NCBI GenBank assembly: GCA_934101495.1
Contig: CAKORG010000009.1
Coordinates: forward strand, 1 to 33,546
DNA: 33,546 nucleotides
Source: an uncultured Bacilli bacterium
Lineage (GTDB): Bacteria; Bacillota_I; Bacilli_A; RF39; UBA660
Direction of reading: 5' to 3'
Shown piece by piece: positions 23,992 through 31,465 of the stretch. Under the pieces are notes generated by a model. The model was not told the origin of the DNA. It saw nothing but the letters and a program-made list of their open reading frames with translations, and made no database searches. The number at the start of each line of letters is the position of its first letter. Position 1 is the stretch's first letter. Both the position numbers and the translations under genes were made by a program.

Positions 23992-26073
23992 ATGAAAAAA
24001 GGAGTAACAGTTAAAATATCAAAGTTTATTGTTTTAGCTGTTATTCTTTTATTTATGGCAATAATTGCCAAACTTTCTTATGTTGTTTTAAGTAGTAAGG
24101 TTGATGGAATTAATTTAAAAGAAAAAGCCGCTAGCATCGCAACAGTTAAGAAAACTCTATATGCTGATCGTGGTAGCATTTATGATGTAAATGGTGAAGA
24201 ACTTGCAAGTACTATAAATTCTTATACTGTTATAGCTTATTTAAAATCAAATAAAACTAATGTTGAAGATAAAGTGGGAACAGCTAAAGCTTTGGCTCCA
24301 ATACTTAATATGACTGAAAAAAAACTAATAGAACTTTTAAGTAAAAACTTATATCAAGTTGAACTTAGACCTGGTGGATATGGAATTAGTGAAGTAGTTA
24401 AAGCTAAAATAGAAAAACTAGAATTACCAGGTATAGATTTTATTAAAAACTCTAAAAAAAGATATTATAATAAATCAACATTTGCATCATACTTAATTGG
24501 CTATGCTAAAGGTAGTGATGATGGTAAAATAGTTGGTGAACTTGGTATTGAAGGTTACTATGATGATATTTTATCTGGTGAAAATGGTTATACTAAATAT
24601 CTAAAATATACGTCAAGCAATTACAAAATACCTAATAGTACTGAAGAAACCGTTAAAGCTAAAAATGGTTCTGATATTTATCTTACTATTGATAGTAGCA
24701 TTCAACTTATTACAGAAAAAGCGGTTGCTACGATGAAAGGAAAATTTAATACAGATTGGGCAGTATTTACAGTTATGGATGCAAAAACTGGTGCTATTGT
24801 TGCTAGTAGTACAAGTCCTAATTTTAACCCAAATGATACTAATACAATTAAAGAATATATGAATCCCCTTATAAGTTATCAATATGAGCCTGGATCAGTT
24901 ATGAAAGTATTTTCATTTGCATCAGCTATTGAAGAAGAAAAATATGATGGTGAAGAAACATATAAATCTGGTTCTTATACATTAAAAGATGGTACAGTTA
25001 TTCGAGACTCCGAAAGAAAAGGATGGGGTACAATTTCATTTGATGAAGGTTTTGCAAGGTCATCAAATGTTGCAGCCACAACCCTTGCTTTAAGACTTGG
25101 AATTGACAGTCTTTCTAGTTATTACGATTCACTTGGTTTTGGCAAAAAAACTAAAATTGAACTTTCAAATGAAGCTATCGGTGATATTGAAATGATTTAT
25201 GAGTCAGAACTTGCAACAGCATCCTTTGGCCAAGGGGTGAGTGTTACAGCTATTCAAATGCTTCAAGCTTTAACTAGTATAACTAATGATGGGACCGTTA
25301 TAAAACCATATTTGGTAGATAAAATAGTGGATCAAAATGGAAATGTTACTTATGAAGGCAAAAGAGAAGTAGTAAAAAAAGTTTATAGCACATCAACAAT
25401 AAACAAAATGCATGAACTTATGAAAAAAATGATTGAATTAAATAAATACTGGCAAGTAGAAAATGTCAGTGTTATGGGTAAAACTGGTACAGCTCAAATT
25501 GCATCACCAAAAGGTGGCTATTTAAGTGGAACATATGATTATGTTAAGTCATTTGCTGGCATATTTCCTGCAGAAAACCCCAAATATATTGTTTATGCTG
25601 TAGGCAAAAAGCCAGAGTCTAATTTAAGTTCATGGGCTAAAGTTATTACAACAGCAATTGAAGAAATAGCAAGTTATGCAAAACTTACTGAAACTAAAAG
25701 TGATAGTGACTTAAGTAAATTAATTACAATAGATAATTACATGAGTAAATTAGTTGATACAACTATTGAAGAGATGAAAAATAAAAAAATAAATGTTATA
25801 ACTTTAGGAAATGGTAAGTATATTATAAATCAATATCCATTAAAAAATAAAGTTTTACTTGCAGGTGAAAAATTATTCATTCTTACAAATGGTAATGAAT
25901 TTAAAATGGAAAATCTAACTGGATGGAGTTTAAGTGAGGTTAAAACTTATGCTGAACTTTTGGGTATAAAACTAGAATATTCTGGTTATGGCTATGTAAC
26001 AAGTCAGAGTATTGAAAGTGGCGCTACAATAGATAAAGAAAACATGGTTTTGAGTATTGAACTGAGTAAATAA
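23992..26073 (+). CDS. Class B penicillin-binding protein with PASTA-like C-terminus
   Basis: Septal or elongation transpeptidase (FtsI/PBP2B-like). The 693-residue protein has a TM anchor (~10-31), the dimerisation domain starting ADRGSIYDVNGEELA, and a transpeptidase domain with all three active-site motifs: SVMK in PGSVMK (~302), SSN (~357) and KTG in GKTGTAQ (~496). After the catalytic domain come two PASTA-like repeats (~590-630 and ~640-693), the second containing LTGWSLSEVKTYAELLGIKL. AGGAG precedes the ATG. It ends the mraZ operon: no mraY, murD or ftsW follows, and lexA converges from the other strand. Confidence 0.95.
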   Translation: MKKGVTVKISKFIVLAVILLFMAIIAKLSYVVLSSKVDGINLKEKAASIATVKKTLYADRGSIYDVNGEELASTINSYTVIAYLKSNKTNVEDKVGTAKALAPILNMTEKKLIELLSKNLYQVELRPGGYGISEVVKAKIEKLELPGIDFIKNSKKRYYNKSTFASYLIGYAKGSDDGKIVGELGIEGYYDDILSGENGYTKYLKYTSSNYKIPNSTEETVKAKNGSDIYLTIDSSIQLITEKAVATMKGKFNTDWAVFTVMDAKTGAIVASSTSPNFNPNDTNTIKEYMNPLISYQYEPGSVMKVFSFASAIEEEKYDGEETYKSGSYTLKDGTVIRDSERKGWGTISFDEGFARSSNVAATTLALRLGIDSLSSYYDSLGFGKKTKIELSNEAIGDIEMIYESELATASFGQGVSVTAIQMLQALTSITNDGTVIKPYLVDKIVDQNGNVTYEGKREVVKKVYSTSTINKMHELMKKMIELNKYWQVENVSVMGKTGTAQIASPKGGYLSGTYDYVKSFAGIFPAENPKYIVYAVGKKPESNLSSWAKVITTAIEEIASYAKLTETKSDSDLSKLITIDNYMSKLVDTTIEEMKNKKINVITLGNGKYIINQYPLKNKVLLAGEKLFILTNGNEFKMENLTGWSLSEVKTYAELLGIKLEYSGYGYVTSQSIESGATIDKENMVLSIELSK

Positions 26074-26108
26074 AAATGAAAAAGTCTAATTTGCTTTTTC
26101 ATTTTTTT
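26074..26108. terminator. Terminator between PBP gene and lexA
   Basis: ATGAAAAAG and CTTTTTCAT pair perfectly, with A-rich and T-rich flanks; usable from both sides. Confidence 0.85.
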
Positions 26109-26118
26109 GTTTTAATTA

Positions 26119-26745
26119 TTATATTTTTCTGTATAACCCAATTGCTATTCCTAAAATAGTAATATTATTAAAAATAAGTGGAGCCATAGTATCATTTTCC
26201 GGTTGAAGTCTAATATGATCTTTTTCTTTATAAAAAGTTTTAAGAGTAACTTCATTCTCATCGGTCATAGCAACAACGATGTCACCATTTTTAGCATTTT
26301 GTTGTCTTTTTACAATAACATAGTCGTTATCAAATATTCCACGATTAATCATAGATTCACCACTTACATGAAGTGTAAATACTTCACCAGATTTTGGCAT
26401 TAGTGCTGCAGGTAAGTCAAAAAATTCATCTGGTTGTTCAATGGCTGTGATTGGGCTACCTGCTGTTATTTTTCCAAGTAGAGGAACTTTTACAACATCA
26501 TCATTTTTTTCGGCATATTCATTATCTACGAGTAGTTCAATAGTTCTAAACTTATTACTTGTTTGTTTGATGTATCCCATGTTTTCTAGGTTTTTAATGT
26601 GTACAAATACTGTGGCTGGGCTGCTTAAACCAACTCCCGTACATACTTCTCTAATTGCAGGTGGATATCCGTGTTCTGCAATGTACTTTTTAATGAAATT
26701 TAAAATTTCTTCTTGCCTAAGTGTAAGTTCTTTTTTTTCTTTCAT
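26119..26745 (-). CDS. lexA: SOS repressor LexA
   Basis: LexA represses DNA-damage genes and self-cleaves when bound to RecA filaments. The 208-residue protein has the winged HTH (residues 1-70: LTLRQEEILNFI, GYPPAIREV, GLSSPATVFVHI) and an S24 peptidase domain. The cleavage bond A95-G96 is in KITAGSP, the nucleophile is S131 (SGESM) and the general base K169 (VTLKTF), spaced as in Bacillus subtilis LexA. A GGAG ribosome site precedes the ATG. It is divergent from a tiny membrane-protein gene (26872) across a shared regulatory region. Confidence 0.98.
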   Translation of the reverse strand: MKEKKELTLRQEEILNFIKKYIAEHGYPPAIREVCTGVGLSSPATVFVHIKNLENMGYIKQTSNKFRTIELLVDNEYAEKNDDVVKVPLLGKITAGSPITAIEQPDEFFDLPAALMPKSGEVFTLHVSGESMINRGIFDNDYVIVKRQQNAKNGDIVVAMTDENEVTLKTFYKEKDHIRLQPENDTMAPLIFNNITILGIAIGLYRKI

Positions 26746-26768
26746 AGCTTTCTCCTTTTCATAATTTT

Positions 26769-26797
26769 ATTTTACACTATAATTTGTAAAAAGTCAA
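26769..26797 (-). promoter_or_regulatory. lexA promoter
   Basis: On the minus strand TTGACT (26797-26792), a 17-base spacer and TAAAAT (26774-26769), 24 bases before the lexA ATG. Its -35 overlaps the palindrome at 26796-26807. Confidence 0.8.
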
Positions 26798-26807
26798 ACA
26801 ATTGTTT
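26796..26807. promoter_or_regulatory. Candidate LexA operator
   Basis: AAACAATTGTTT is a perfect 12-base palindrome between the divergent lexA and 26872 promoters, overlapping the lexA -35. It differs from the usual Bacillota SOS box (CGAACRNRYGTTYG), although a CGAAC half-site is present in the spacer of the rightward promoter (26823-26827). Which of the two LexA binds cannot be told from one site. Confidence 0.45.
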
Positions 26808-26816
26808 ATTGTTTTA

Positions 26817-26845
26817 TTGACACGAACAAATATATGTATTAAAAT
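26817..26845 (+). promoter_or_regulatory. Promoter of the small ORF divergent from lexA
   Basis: TTGACA (26817-26822), a 17-base spacer beginning with CGAAC, and TAAAAT (26840-26845): close to consensus, so expression should be strong unless repressed. Confidence 0.85.
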
Positions 26846-26871
26846 AATATCAGAAAGACGAGGTAATGAAT

Positions 26872-27012
26872 ATGTTAGAAGTAATGAAAAAGTATAGTGG
26901 AGTTTTATTTTTTTACTTAGCAATAGTAGGAATGATACTCTTAATCAATTTAAGGTTTAGTAAAATGGAAAGTACCTCGGGAAGTGATACTGTTATAGCA
27001 ATGAGTGAATAA
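26872..27012 (+). CDS. 46-residue membrane protein divergent from lexA, candidate SOS division inhibitor
   Basis: A short ORF starting MLEVMKKYSG with one TM helix (about residues 10-27) and a short polar tail ending VIAMSE. GAGG is 8 bases before ATG 26872 (an upstream ATG 26866 is too close to it). A consensus promoter lies upstream and a terminator overlaps the stop, so the unit is complete. In Bacillus, yneA, a small membrane inhibitor of division, is transcribed divergently from lexA and repressed by it; other bacteria have unrelated small proteins with this role. This one fits by location, size and topology, not by sequence. No LysM domain is present. Confidence 0.75.
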   Translation: MLEVMKKYSGVLFFYLAIVGMILLINLRFSKMESTSGSDTVIAMSE

Positions 27013-27027
27013 CTTATTGCTTTTTTT
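26998..27027 (+). terminator. Terminator overlapping the stop of the small ORF
   Basis: GCAATGAGT (26998-27006) pairs with ACTTATTGC (27012-27020, one G-U pair), then seven T; the left arm is coding and the TAA lies in the loop. Confidence 0.8.
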
Positions 27028-27045
27028 AGAAAAAATAAAATTTTA

Positions 27046-27072
27046 AATAAAAAAGTCCAAAATATGGACTTT
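27046..27072 (-). terminator. Terminator of tRNA-Arg(CCT)
   Basis: On the minus strand AAAGTCC and GGACTTT pair (27072-27066 with 27058-27052) around a seven-base loop, followed by a T run. Confidence 0.8.
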
Positions 27073-27082
27073 AATTTACTCA

Positions 27083-27159
27083 TGGTGTCCTCGATGAGAG
27101 TCGAACTCATGCTCTAACCCTTAGGAGGGGCTTGTTTTATCCAACTAAACTACGAGGAC
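27083..27159 (-). tRNA. tRNA-Arg (anticodon CCT)
   Basis: A complete 77-base cloverleaf with encoded CCA on the minus strand. Acceptor GTCCTCG/CGAGGAC, D-arm GTTT/AAAC, anticodon stem AGCCC/GGGTT with loop CTCCTAA (anticodon CCT, reads AGG), T-stem ATGAG/CTCAT with loop TTCGACT. Confidence 0.95.
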
Positions 27160-27243
27160 ATAATATAATGATATCACAAAAAATAAATTTGTACAACTTA
27201 TATATTTTACATATTTTTCGTAAAAAAAACGTATAATAAAAGT

Positions 27244-27675
27244 ATGAAAAAGATAGACATAAAAAAATTATTATTTTACATTTTAGTACCTCTTTTAAGT
27301 GGTGCTATTGTTGGCTTTTTAATTAGTAGTGAAACAAAGAGTTATGATGGAATTGTTCCAGGTTTCATTTTTCCAATTGTATGGAGTATTCTTTATATTA
27401 TGCTTGGTATATCAAGTTATTTAGTTAAAGATGATGAAAATTTACTTACCATATACAAAGTAAATCTAGTTATTAATCTTGCTTGGTCATTTATATTCTT
27501 TACATTTAATATGAAAATACTAGCATTTTTATGGATTATTCTTTTAATAATTATCACGTTATACATGATTATCAAATACTATAAATATAACAAAGCATCA
27601 GCATATTTACTTATTCCATATCTCTTGTGGCTTATATTTGCAAGCGTTCTAAATATCATTGAAATAATAAAGTAA
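27244..27675 (+). CDS. tspO: TspO/MBR family protein
   Basis: TspO is a five-helix membrane protein that binds tetrapyrroles and related ligands. The 143-residue product has five TM helices and the family signatures: the P-G-F-x-F-P-x-V-W region (PGFIFPIVWSILYIMLGISS), the NLAWSFIFF helix and the final YLLWLIFASVLN. Start 27244 has no ribosome site, and TATAAT (27232-27237) ends only 6 bases before it, so the mRNA is probably leaderless. Monocistronic; divergent from tRNA-Arg. Confidence 0.92.
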   Translation: MKKIDIKKLLFYILVPLLSGAIVGFLISSETKSYDGIVPGFIFPIVWSILYIMLGISSYLVKDDENLLTIYKVNLVINLAWSFIFFTFNMKILAFLWIILLIIITLYMIIKYYKYNKASAYLLIPYLLWLIFASVLNIIEIIK

Positions 27676-27742
27676 CATTTGTGTATTTGACTAGACATTA
27701 AAATAAAATATTCATAAGATACATTAGAAAGGAATGTTTTTA

Positions 27743-28066
27743 ATGAATTATTTTAATGAAAGTTTTAAAGAAGAAACAGAAATGAAGAAAAGTTTTGATA
27801 AAACAAAAATAGGGGGAGATGCTTCATTTGCTAGTGCTTCTTGTGATTCAGGCATGATGGCTATGCCTGGATGTGTTCAAAATCCAATCTATGAATGTCC
27901 TCAAGAAAGAGTATGCCATAGATATATTTGTCACGAAGTTCCTCACATTATGCCTTGCAATACAAGAATAATAAATCATCATGTTTATAAACATACATTT
28001 ACACCAGAATATACTTGCTGTGAAGAAAACGTTTGTGAAAATGTTTATGGACCTAGATGCTGTTAA
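27743..28066 (+). CDS. Cys/His-rich CotD-like protein
   Basis: A 107-residue protein with about 13 Cys in the C-terminal two thirds. The pattern CHEVPHIMPCNTRIINHHVY followed by KHTFTPEYTC resembles the spore coat protein CotD core (VPHIHPSHTTxVNH..F.H.HYFPH), with Cys replacing several His/Ser. The N-terminal ~40 residues are polar and unlike CotD. ATG 27743 is chosen: AAAGG lies 10 bases before it, while ATG 27734 touches it. It has no signal peptide and its own terminator. Either a coat-like protein (implying sporulation or its relic) or a metal-binding protein. No other spore gene is in the window. Confidence 0.65.
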   Translation: MNYFNESFKEETEMKKSFDKTKIGGDASFASASCDSGMMAMPGCVQNPIYECPQERVCHRYICHEVPHIMPCNTRIINHHVYKHTFTPEYTCCEENVCENVYGPRCC

Positions 28067-28085
28067 TTAAGTTTGAAAAGATAGG

Positions 28086-28116
28086 CTGTTTAGATGTATT
28101 ATTCTAAACAGTTTTT
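28086..28116 (+). terminator. Terminator after the CotD-like gene
   Basis: CTGTTTAGA and TCTAAACAG pair perfectly, with a TTTTT tail. Confidence 0.85.
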
Positions 28117-28130
28117 AATTTTTTATATAA

Positions 28131-28172
28131 TTAGCACTTGTTATTGACAAGTGCTAATTTGTGAGTTATAAT
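28131..28172 (+). promoter_or_regulatory. CIRCE element (HrcA operator) over the clpB promoter
   Basis: TTAGCACTT (28131-28139), 9 bases, AAGTGCTAA (28149-28157): the CIRCE inverted repeat TTAGCACTC-N9-GAGTGCTAA with the same change in both arms, so symmetry is kept. The promoter is perfect: TTGACA (28144-28149), a 17-base spacer, TATAAT (28167-28172). The operator covers the -35, so HrcA would block RNA polymerase directly. Confidence 0.95.
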
Positions 28173-28205
28173 ATAGGTGTTCAAGTTAAGAAAGGGTGAT
28201 TTTAT

Positions 28206-30314
28206 ATGAACTTTGAAAATAACGATGAATTAAAAGATGTTTTAAATAAATATGGACGTGACATAACTAAGAATGTTTTGGATAATAAAGTTGATCCAGT
28301 TATAGGTAGAGATGAAGAGATAAGAAATATTATTAGAATATTATCACGTAAAAGCAAAAATAATCCGGTTTTAATTGGTGAACCTGGGGTAGGTAAAACT
28401 GCTATAGTGGAAGGACTTGCCCAAAGAATTATAAAAGGTGATGTTCCAAGTAGTTTAAAAAATAAAACAGTTTGGGAATTAGACTTGGGTTCACTTGTTG
28501 CTGGAGCTAAATATCGTGGTGAATTTGAAGAAAGATTAAAAGCTGTTTTGAAAGAAATTAAAGATTCTGATGGCAATATTATAATGTTTATTGATGAAAT
28601 TCACATGATTGTTGGTGCTGGTGGAGATGGTGCAATGGATGTTTCTAATATGCTTAAACCAATGCTAGCTCGTGGAGAAATTCATGTTATAGGTGCTACG
28701 ACTTTAAATGAATATCGTAAGTATATCGAAAAAGATGGAGCCTTAGAAAGAAGATTTCAAAAAGTTTTGGTAAGTGAACCAACTGTCGAAGATACTATTA
28801 CTATTCTTCGTGGGTTAAAAGAAAGATTTGAAATATTTCATGGTGTAACTATTAAAGATAGTGCTTTAGTATCTGCAGCAACTTTATCAGATAGATATAT
28901 TACTGATAGATTTTTGCCAGATAAAGCAATTGATTTAGTTGATGAAGCATGTGCTACGATAAAGATGCAACTTGAATCTATGCCAGTTGAACTCGATGAA
29001 CTTACAAGAAAAATAATGAGTTTAGAAATTGAAAAACAAGCTCTAAAGAAAGAAAAAGATGAAATAAGTAAAAATAGAATAAGTGAACTTGATGAAAAAC
29101 TAGTAGATTTAAAAGCTAAAGAAGCTGATTTACATCAAAAATGGGATGAAGAAAAAGAAGCAAAAAATGAAATAAATAAGAAAAAGGAAGAACTTGAACG
29201 TGCTCGTTTTGATTTAGCCCAAGCTGAGAATAATTATGATCTTGAAAAAAGTGCAATGTTAAGACATGGCAAAATACCAGAACTTGAACAAGAACTTAAA
29301 AAGTTACAAGAACAAAATCAAAATAATATCTTATCAGATGTTGTTGATGAAGAAAGCATTGCGGAAATTATTTCAAGATGGACACATATTCCTGTATCTA
29401 AATTAGTTTCAAGTGAAAAAGATAAATTACTTCACTTATTTGATAGATTAAAAATGCGTGTTATAGGTCAAGATAATGCTTTAAAACTTGTTAGTGATGC
29501 AATCATCAGAGCAAGAAGTGGTATTAAAGACCCTAATAGACCAATTGGTTCATTTATATTTTTAGGACCAACTGGGGTAGGTAAAACTGAAGTAGCAAAA
29601 TCACTAGCTTATGAGTTATTTGATGACGAAAGACATATGATTAGAATTGACTGTTCTGAGTATATGGAATCATTTAATGTTTCTCGTTTAGTTGGGGCTC
29701 CTCCAGGATATGTTGGATATGATGAAGGCGGAGAACTTACGGAAGCTGTAAGAAGAAATCCATATAGTATTGTTTTATTTGATGAAATTGAAAAAGCTCA
29801 TAAAGATGTTTTTAATATTTTACTTCAAATACTAGATGATGGAAGACTTACAGATAGCCAAGGTCGTGTAGTAGACTTTAAAAATACTATCATAATTATG
29901 ACAAGTAACTTAGGTAGTGAGTATATTTTAGATGATGAAAAGAACGCAAATGAACTTGTTATGAATGAATTAAAAAATACATTTAGACCAGAATTAATAA
30001 ACAGAATTGATGAAATAATTGTCTTTAATTCACTTAAGAAAGATGTTATTGGTGACATTGTTGATAAGATTATGAAGGAAGTAAATGATAGACTTAAAGC
30101 AAGTTATATTCATGTTGAAATTACAAATGAAGTTAAAGAAAAAATCATTAATGAAGCTTATGATCCTAGATATGGTGCTAGACCAATAAAGAGATATATT
30201 ACTAAAAATATTGAGAACTTAATTGCTCACAAAGTAATTGATGGCAACTTAAAAGTTGGAGATACTTTAGTGGTATCACTTGATAATAATAATTATGTTA
30301 TAAATATAAAATAA
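28206..30314 (+). CDS. clpB: ClpB-type disaggregase lacking the N-terminal domain
   Basis: ClpB is a hexameric AAA+ chaperone that with DnaK pulls proteins out of aggregates. The 702-residue product has NBD1 (Walker A GEPGVGKTA ~58-66; Walker B FIDEIH ~124), the long coiled-coil middle domain typical of ClpB (~260-385, many Glu/Lys heptads) and NBD2 (Walker A GPTGVGKTE ~455; Walker B VLFDEIEKAH; arginine-finger region NRIDEI). It begins directly at the linker ELKDVLNKYGRDIT: the ~140-residue substrate-binding N-domain is missing, as in some mycoplasma ClpB and the ClpB-short form. ATG 28206 has AAAGGGTG upstream. HrcA-controlled. Confidence 0.95.
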   Translation: MNFENNDELKDVLNKYGRDITKNVLDNKVDPVIGRDEEIRNIIRILSRKSKNNPVLIGEPGVGKTAIVEGLAQRIIKGDVPSSLKNKTVWELDLGSLVAGAKYRGEFEERLKAVLKEIKDSDGNIIMFIDEIHMIVGAGGDGAMDVSNMLKPMLARGEIHVIGATTLNEYRKYIEKDGALERRFQKVLVSEPTVEDTITILRGLKERFEIFHGVTIKDSALVSAATLSDRYITDRFLPDKAIDLVDEACATIKMQLESMPVELDELTRKIMSLEIEKQALKKEKDEISKNRISELDEKLVDLKAKEADLHQKWDEEKEAKNEINKKKEELERARFDLAQAENNYDLEKSAMLRHGKIPELEQELKKLQEQNQNNILSDVVDEESIAEIISRWTHIPVSKLVSSEKDKLLHLFDRLKMRVIGQDNALKLVSDAIIRARSGIKDPNRPIGSFIFLGPTGVGKTEVAKSLAYELFDDERHMIRIDCSEYMESFNVSRLVGAPPGYVGYDEGGELTEAVRRNPYSIVLFDEIEKAHKDVFNILLQILDDGRLTDSQGRVVDFKNTIIIMTSNLGSEYILDDEKNANELVMNELKNTFRPELINRIDEIIVFNSLKKDVIGDIVDKIMKEVNDRLKASYIHVEITNEVKEKIINEAYDPRYGARPIKRYITKNIENLIAHKVIDGNLKVGDTLVVSLDNNNYVINIK

Positions 30315-30325
30315 AATTAACTGAT

Positions 30326-30362
30326 ACTGATAGAGATATAAATTATTTCTATCAGTTTTTTT
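30326..30362 (+). terminator. Terminator after clpB
   Basis: CTGATAGA and TTTCTATCAG pair around an AT-rich loop, followed by seven T. Confidence 0.85.
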
Positions 30363-30459
30363 GTGTAAATACTTTACATAGCAAATGCAAGATTGATGTA
30401 AATAAATGTTAACTCATTCAAAATGGCGTGTCGAGCCATGATATGTTTTGTCGAAAGCC

Positions 30460-30487
30460 TTGAAAGCCTTAAAAATATATGTATAAT
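30460..30487 (+). promoter_or_regulatory. Promoter of the Rpn/PDDEXK-family gene
   Basis: TTGAAA (30460-30465), a 16-base spacer and TATAAT (30482-30487). Just upstream, GAAAGCCTT occurs twice in direct repeat (30453-30461 and 30462-30470). Confidence 0.75.
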
Positions 30488-30514
30488 AGCGTCTTTGAAA
30501 GGAGGTTTTCGCTC

Positions 30515-31396
30515 ATGCAAAGATTAGAAATTAAGAAAATTAATGCCAGAGATATAATTGTTAAGAAAATATTTACTTCAACTGAAGATGGACTTAAATA
30601 TTTAAGTAAAATTGTATGTAAGGTTTTAGATATTCCTGAAGAAGATGTAACATTTACTTTGCTTCATCCAGATTTAAGTGTAAATGAAAATACTGTAAAT
30701 AGTGAAGTTGATATAGCACTAGAAAGTAATGAAATGCTTGTTAATGTTGAAATAAATAGTGTAAGAAGTAGAAAAAATGAAAGAAAGAATAATATGTATA
30801 TTTGTCATTTGGTTTTAAGACAGACTAGAAATGCTGAAGATTATAGCAAGAGGTTTAAAAAGGTATGCCAAATAAATCTCAATACCTATAGTGTTACAAA
30901 TGATGATAGGTTCGTAGTTAGAAGTAGACTTTTAGATGATAAAACATATGAAGAAATACATTCATTTTTTGAAATCTATGACATAAATCTTGCAAAAATT
31001 CTTGATATGGATTATACTAAACTTATGAAAGACAATGAGTCTTTAGAGAAATTATTATATCTTTTGGTCAGTGATGATGAAAGATTAATAAAAAAAGTAT
31101 ATGATGGTGATGATTTTATGGCAAAAATAATACGTGAAGTAAAGAATAATTCAGATGACTTTGACAATCTACTTAGATATAACAGAGATGTTATATTTGA
31201 TGGCAATGAAAAAGAAGAAGCATTTGAAGATGGCGTAGAACGTGGAGTAAAAAAAGGATATAAGCTTGGCGTTGAACAAAAGGCTATTGAGGATGCCAAA
31301 GCTATGCTTCAAGAAACTTGCAATGTAGATTTGATTTGTAGAGTTACCAAATTATCACTGGATGAAGTTGAAAAACTAAAAGAAGAATTGAAATAG
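30515..31396 (+). CDS. Rpn/PD-(D/E)XK nuclease family protein (transposase-like PDDEXK_2)
   Basis: A 293-residue member of the Rpn-like 'PD-(D/E)XK nuclease family transposase' group. Visible are the N-terminal ..DIIVKKIFTSTEDGLKYLSKI, the nuclease core SEVDIALESNEMLVNVEIN (VxIE-x-N in place of IE-x-Q), then R-x-x-x-Y-x-x-x-L (NNMYICHLVLRQTR), and the family's C-terminal repeat GVERGVKKGYKLGVE. The catalytic Asp and Glu appear present, but the usual IExQ Gln is Asn. AAGGAGG is 9 bases before ATG 30515; the frame opens earlier at 30479 inside the promoter. Likely DNA-cutting and dispersed; host role unclear. Confidence 0.75.
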   Translation: MQRLEIKKINARDIIVKKIFTSTEDGLKYLSKIVCKVLDIPEEDVTFTLLHPDLSVNENTVNSEVDIALESNEMLVNVEINSVRSRKNERKNNMYICHLVLRQTRNAEDYSKRFKKVCQINLNTYSVTNDDRFVVRSRLLDDKTYEEIHSFFEIYDINLAKILDMDYTKLMKDNESLEKLLYLLVSDDERLIKKVYDGDDFMAKIIREVKNNSDDFDNLLRYNRDVIFDGNEKEEAFEDGVERGVKKGYKLGVEQKAIEDAKAMLQETCNVDLICRVTKLSLDEVEKLKEELK

Positions 31397-31412
31397 TTCT
31401 TCTTTTAATTTA
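31378..31412 (+). terminator. Terminator overlapping the stop of the Rpn-family gene
   Basis: AAAAGAAGAA (31378-31387) pairs with TTCTTCTTTT (31397-31406) across the TAG stop; left arm inside the coding sequence. Confidence 0.8.
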
Positions 31413-31437
31413 CTTTTAATTATTTATCTGATACAAT
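31409..31437 (+). promoter_or_regulatory. Promoter of the glycosyltransferase gene
   Basis: TTTACT (31409-31414), a 17-base spacer and TACAAT (31432-31437). Confidence 0.6.
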
Positions 31438-31465
31438 TAGATTAAGTTGAATTGAGGAAGTAAAT

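Noticed and set aside
30453..30470. CRISPR-like repeat (GAAAGCCTT twice)
   Set aside because: Two adjacent nine-base copies with no spacer; no array and no cas genes.
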